Assembly: GCA_900088475.1 (NCBI GenBank)
Contig: FLMG01001764.1
Coordinates: 1-34,013 of the forward strand
DNA length: 34,013 nucleotides
From: Hyphochytrium catenoides
Lineage: Eukaryota > Sar > Hyphochytriomycetes > Hyphochytriales > Hyphochytriaceae
Direction: 5' to 3'
Every line of letters begins with the position of its first letter. The stretch's first letter is position 1. The position numbers were made by a program, and so were the translations under genes. Positions 32,865-34,013 of this stretch are shown here, in pieces. The notes under the pieces are model-generated. The model had not been told where the DNA came from. It ran no database searches and was given only the letters and a program-made list of their open reading frames with translations.

Positions 32865-34013
32865 GGCGCCCCAAGCTATACTGAACTATAAGCTCTAGCT
32901 AATGTGGCCAAGCACAGCTCTTCGGTCCTCCCAGTCCCTGGCGCCTTCTTTCCCTTCCCTCCGCCAGAAGTGAGCTGGGCCTGGGCTGAGGCTCCAACCG
33001 TTAGAGGATGCCGGTCGCGCGACTTGGACAGTGATGTGGTACAGGGCGCCCTTGGCCAGGTGAGTAGACTCTCAGCTTCTCAATGCTCCATTGATGACTG
33101 CACAGGTCTTCTTCCTCCTCACCGGCTATTGACACGAAGATCGGGGCCGCTATTGGGGACCGATGCACTGGTGCTGTCTCTCTGAATATATCTGTCTCTC
33201 TCAGTTAGCCAGGCATGGTAGAATAGCAATATCATCTCAATATCTCTGTCCAACTCTGTCTCACTCTTTCATATCTCTAGATCACCTATCAAGGTCAAAG
33301 GCCGCTGATTTTTTATGCTTCCCTTTATCTTCGTGTTGGAGGGTAGCACCTCGATACCCCAGAAGAAGCTACCCCTGTCTTCTTCTTGTCCATAGCTAAT
33401 GCCTCTAGCACGACAGGGAAAGCCCTCCCTCGGTAGGTGGTGAAGCACCTTTTATCCAGAACACCCCTTGGATCTGGTGCATGCTTTCTCCCTCGTCAAG
33501 CTCTGGCCAGGCCTGCAGTCCCCATCAGAAGCGACAGCACACAAGCTAAACTCTGGACGGCGACAAAGTCAGCATCGACAGCAAGCTGAGGTGGTGGACA
33601 GTCAAGGAGGACAAGAGAGAGAGAAGCAGAGGCGTTAGTAAGTGTAGATAGGGCGCGAAGCGGGACAGGTTAGACGGAGACGCAGCTGAAAGGACACAAG
33701 AGTTCAAAAGTAGTGACGGGTGACGAAAGCGTGACACTCACAGGAATGGAAAGCTCATAACGAGATTATTCTGAGAAAGCTCGTTGGCCGGATCAACTGA
33801 AGTCTCCGTCTCTCCCTGTCATTGGTTCTTCATCAACGCTGCGGCGAGTATTGCCAGAGGACAGGGTCTTGCCTGACGTCTTTTTACAGAAAGAAGCCTT
33901 CGACGGCGTTACGGGCCGCACGAACCTGTTGCAGCGACGCAATGGTCTCAACGATGGTAGGGACGCGGCTGGAGGAATCTCCAGAAGGCATTGTCTACTG
34001 TGTCCCCCCACCT
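32865..34013. other. Right flank: upstream region of ALG5 and an unassigned edge
   Basis: Should include the ALG5 promoter. Plus-strand ORFs here (for example 32904-33185) have no recognisable domain and no good splice context, so I do not call them. A possible minus-strand exon at the edge is listed separately. Confidence 0.4.
33888..33991 (-). CDS. Possible first coding exon of an unknown minus-strand gene
   Basis: ATG at 33991 opens a frame (MPSGDSSSRVPTIVETIASL, then QQVRAARNAVEGFF) that ends at a good donor (CT|GTAAAA at 33887). The N-terminus is Ser-rich, followed by a possible helix. An acceptor near 33820 (CAATGACAG) would continue the frame for only about 20 more codons before a stop. 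The frame on this side is also open to the window edge, so the true start may lie outside. Family unknown. Confidence 0.2.

Noticed and set aside
33742-33796. Apparent second exon (PANELSQNNLVMSF) for the right-edge minus gene
   Set aside because: Joining it to the exon ending at 33888 puts a stop codon directly after the junction, so the phases do not agree.
1-34013. CRISPR arrays, operons, bacterial promoters or Shine-Dalgarno sites
   Set aside because: The window is clearly eukaryotic nuclear DNA with spliced genes; no regularly spaced short repeats of CRISPR type were seen.

Overview
This is a gene-dense stretch of eukaryotic nuclear DNA. Every multi-exon gene that could be rebuilt has GT-AG introns, about 60 to 345 bases long, whose phases match across junctions. 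The protein set (a FANCA-like repair protein, a UBE3A-type HECT ligase, MBF1, ALG5, a hAT transposase and a giant WD40 protein) and the compact introns suggest a protist or alga; I cannot name the lineage. There are no operons, CRISPR arrays, rRNA genes or recognisable tRNA genes. The window contains one 62-base run of N (16841-16902).

Layout, left to right. (1) 1-5652, minus: about ten exons of a large helical protein that I identify by motif alignment as a homologue of FANCA (Fanconi anaemia core complex). It runs off the left edge; its last visible exon is one uninterrupted frame of about 480 codons. (2) 5653-6703: intergenic, with a patch of overlapping ORFs. (3) 6704-8937, minus: a decayed BED-finger/DUF659-type hAT transposase with two frame breaks and altered signature residues. 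(4) 8938-9664: non-coding, with a 48-base minisatellite and an AT-rich inverted repeat. (5) 9665-21114, minus: one very large gene of 14 proposed exons encoding about 2,870 residues (WD40 repeats, a Cys cluster, a helical/EF-hand-like region, acidic linkers, a PPC-like beta domain and a C-terminal membrane anchor). (6) 21115-22477: head-to-head intergenic region with a long GA/CT tract.

(7) 22478-26631, plus: UBE3A-like HECT E3 ubiquitin ligase, 10 exons and 816 residues, with a 21-base microexon and the catalytic Cys codon split by an intron. (8) 26864-27217, minus: small orphan ORF. (9) 28771-29420, plus: MBF1 transcriptional coactivator, 3 exons, 137 residues. (10) 29421-30204: intergenic, with a degenerate ~33-base tandem repeat. 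(11) 30205-32864, minus: ALG5 dolichyl-phosphate glucosyltransferase, 7 exons, 326 residues. (12) 32865-34013: mostly non-coding, perhaps a coding exon at the right edge.

The genes do not form a pathway: DNA repair, ubiquitination, transcription and N-glycosylation are unrelated neighbours. The two observations most worth following are the FANCA homologue outside animals and the giant WD40/PPC-like/membrane-anchor protein, which I cannot match to a named family. All exon borders were read by eye from splice signals and phase and need transcript confirmation.
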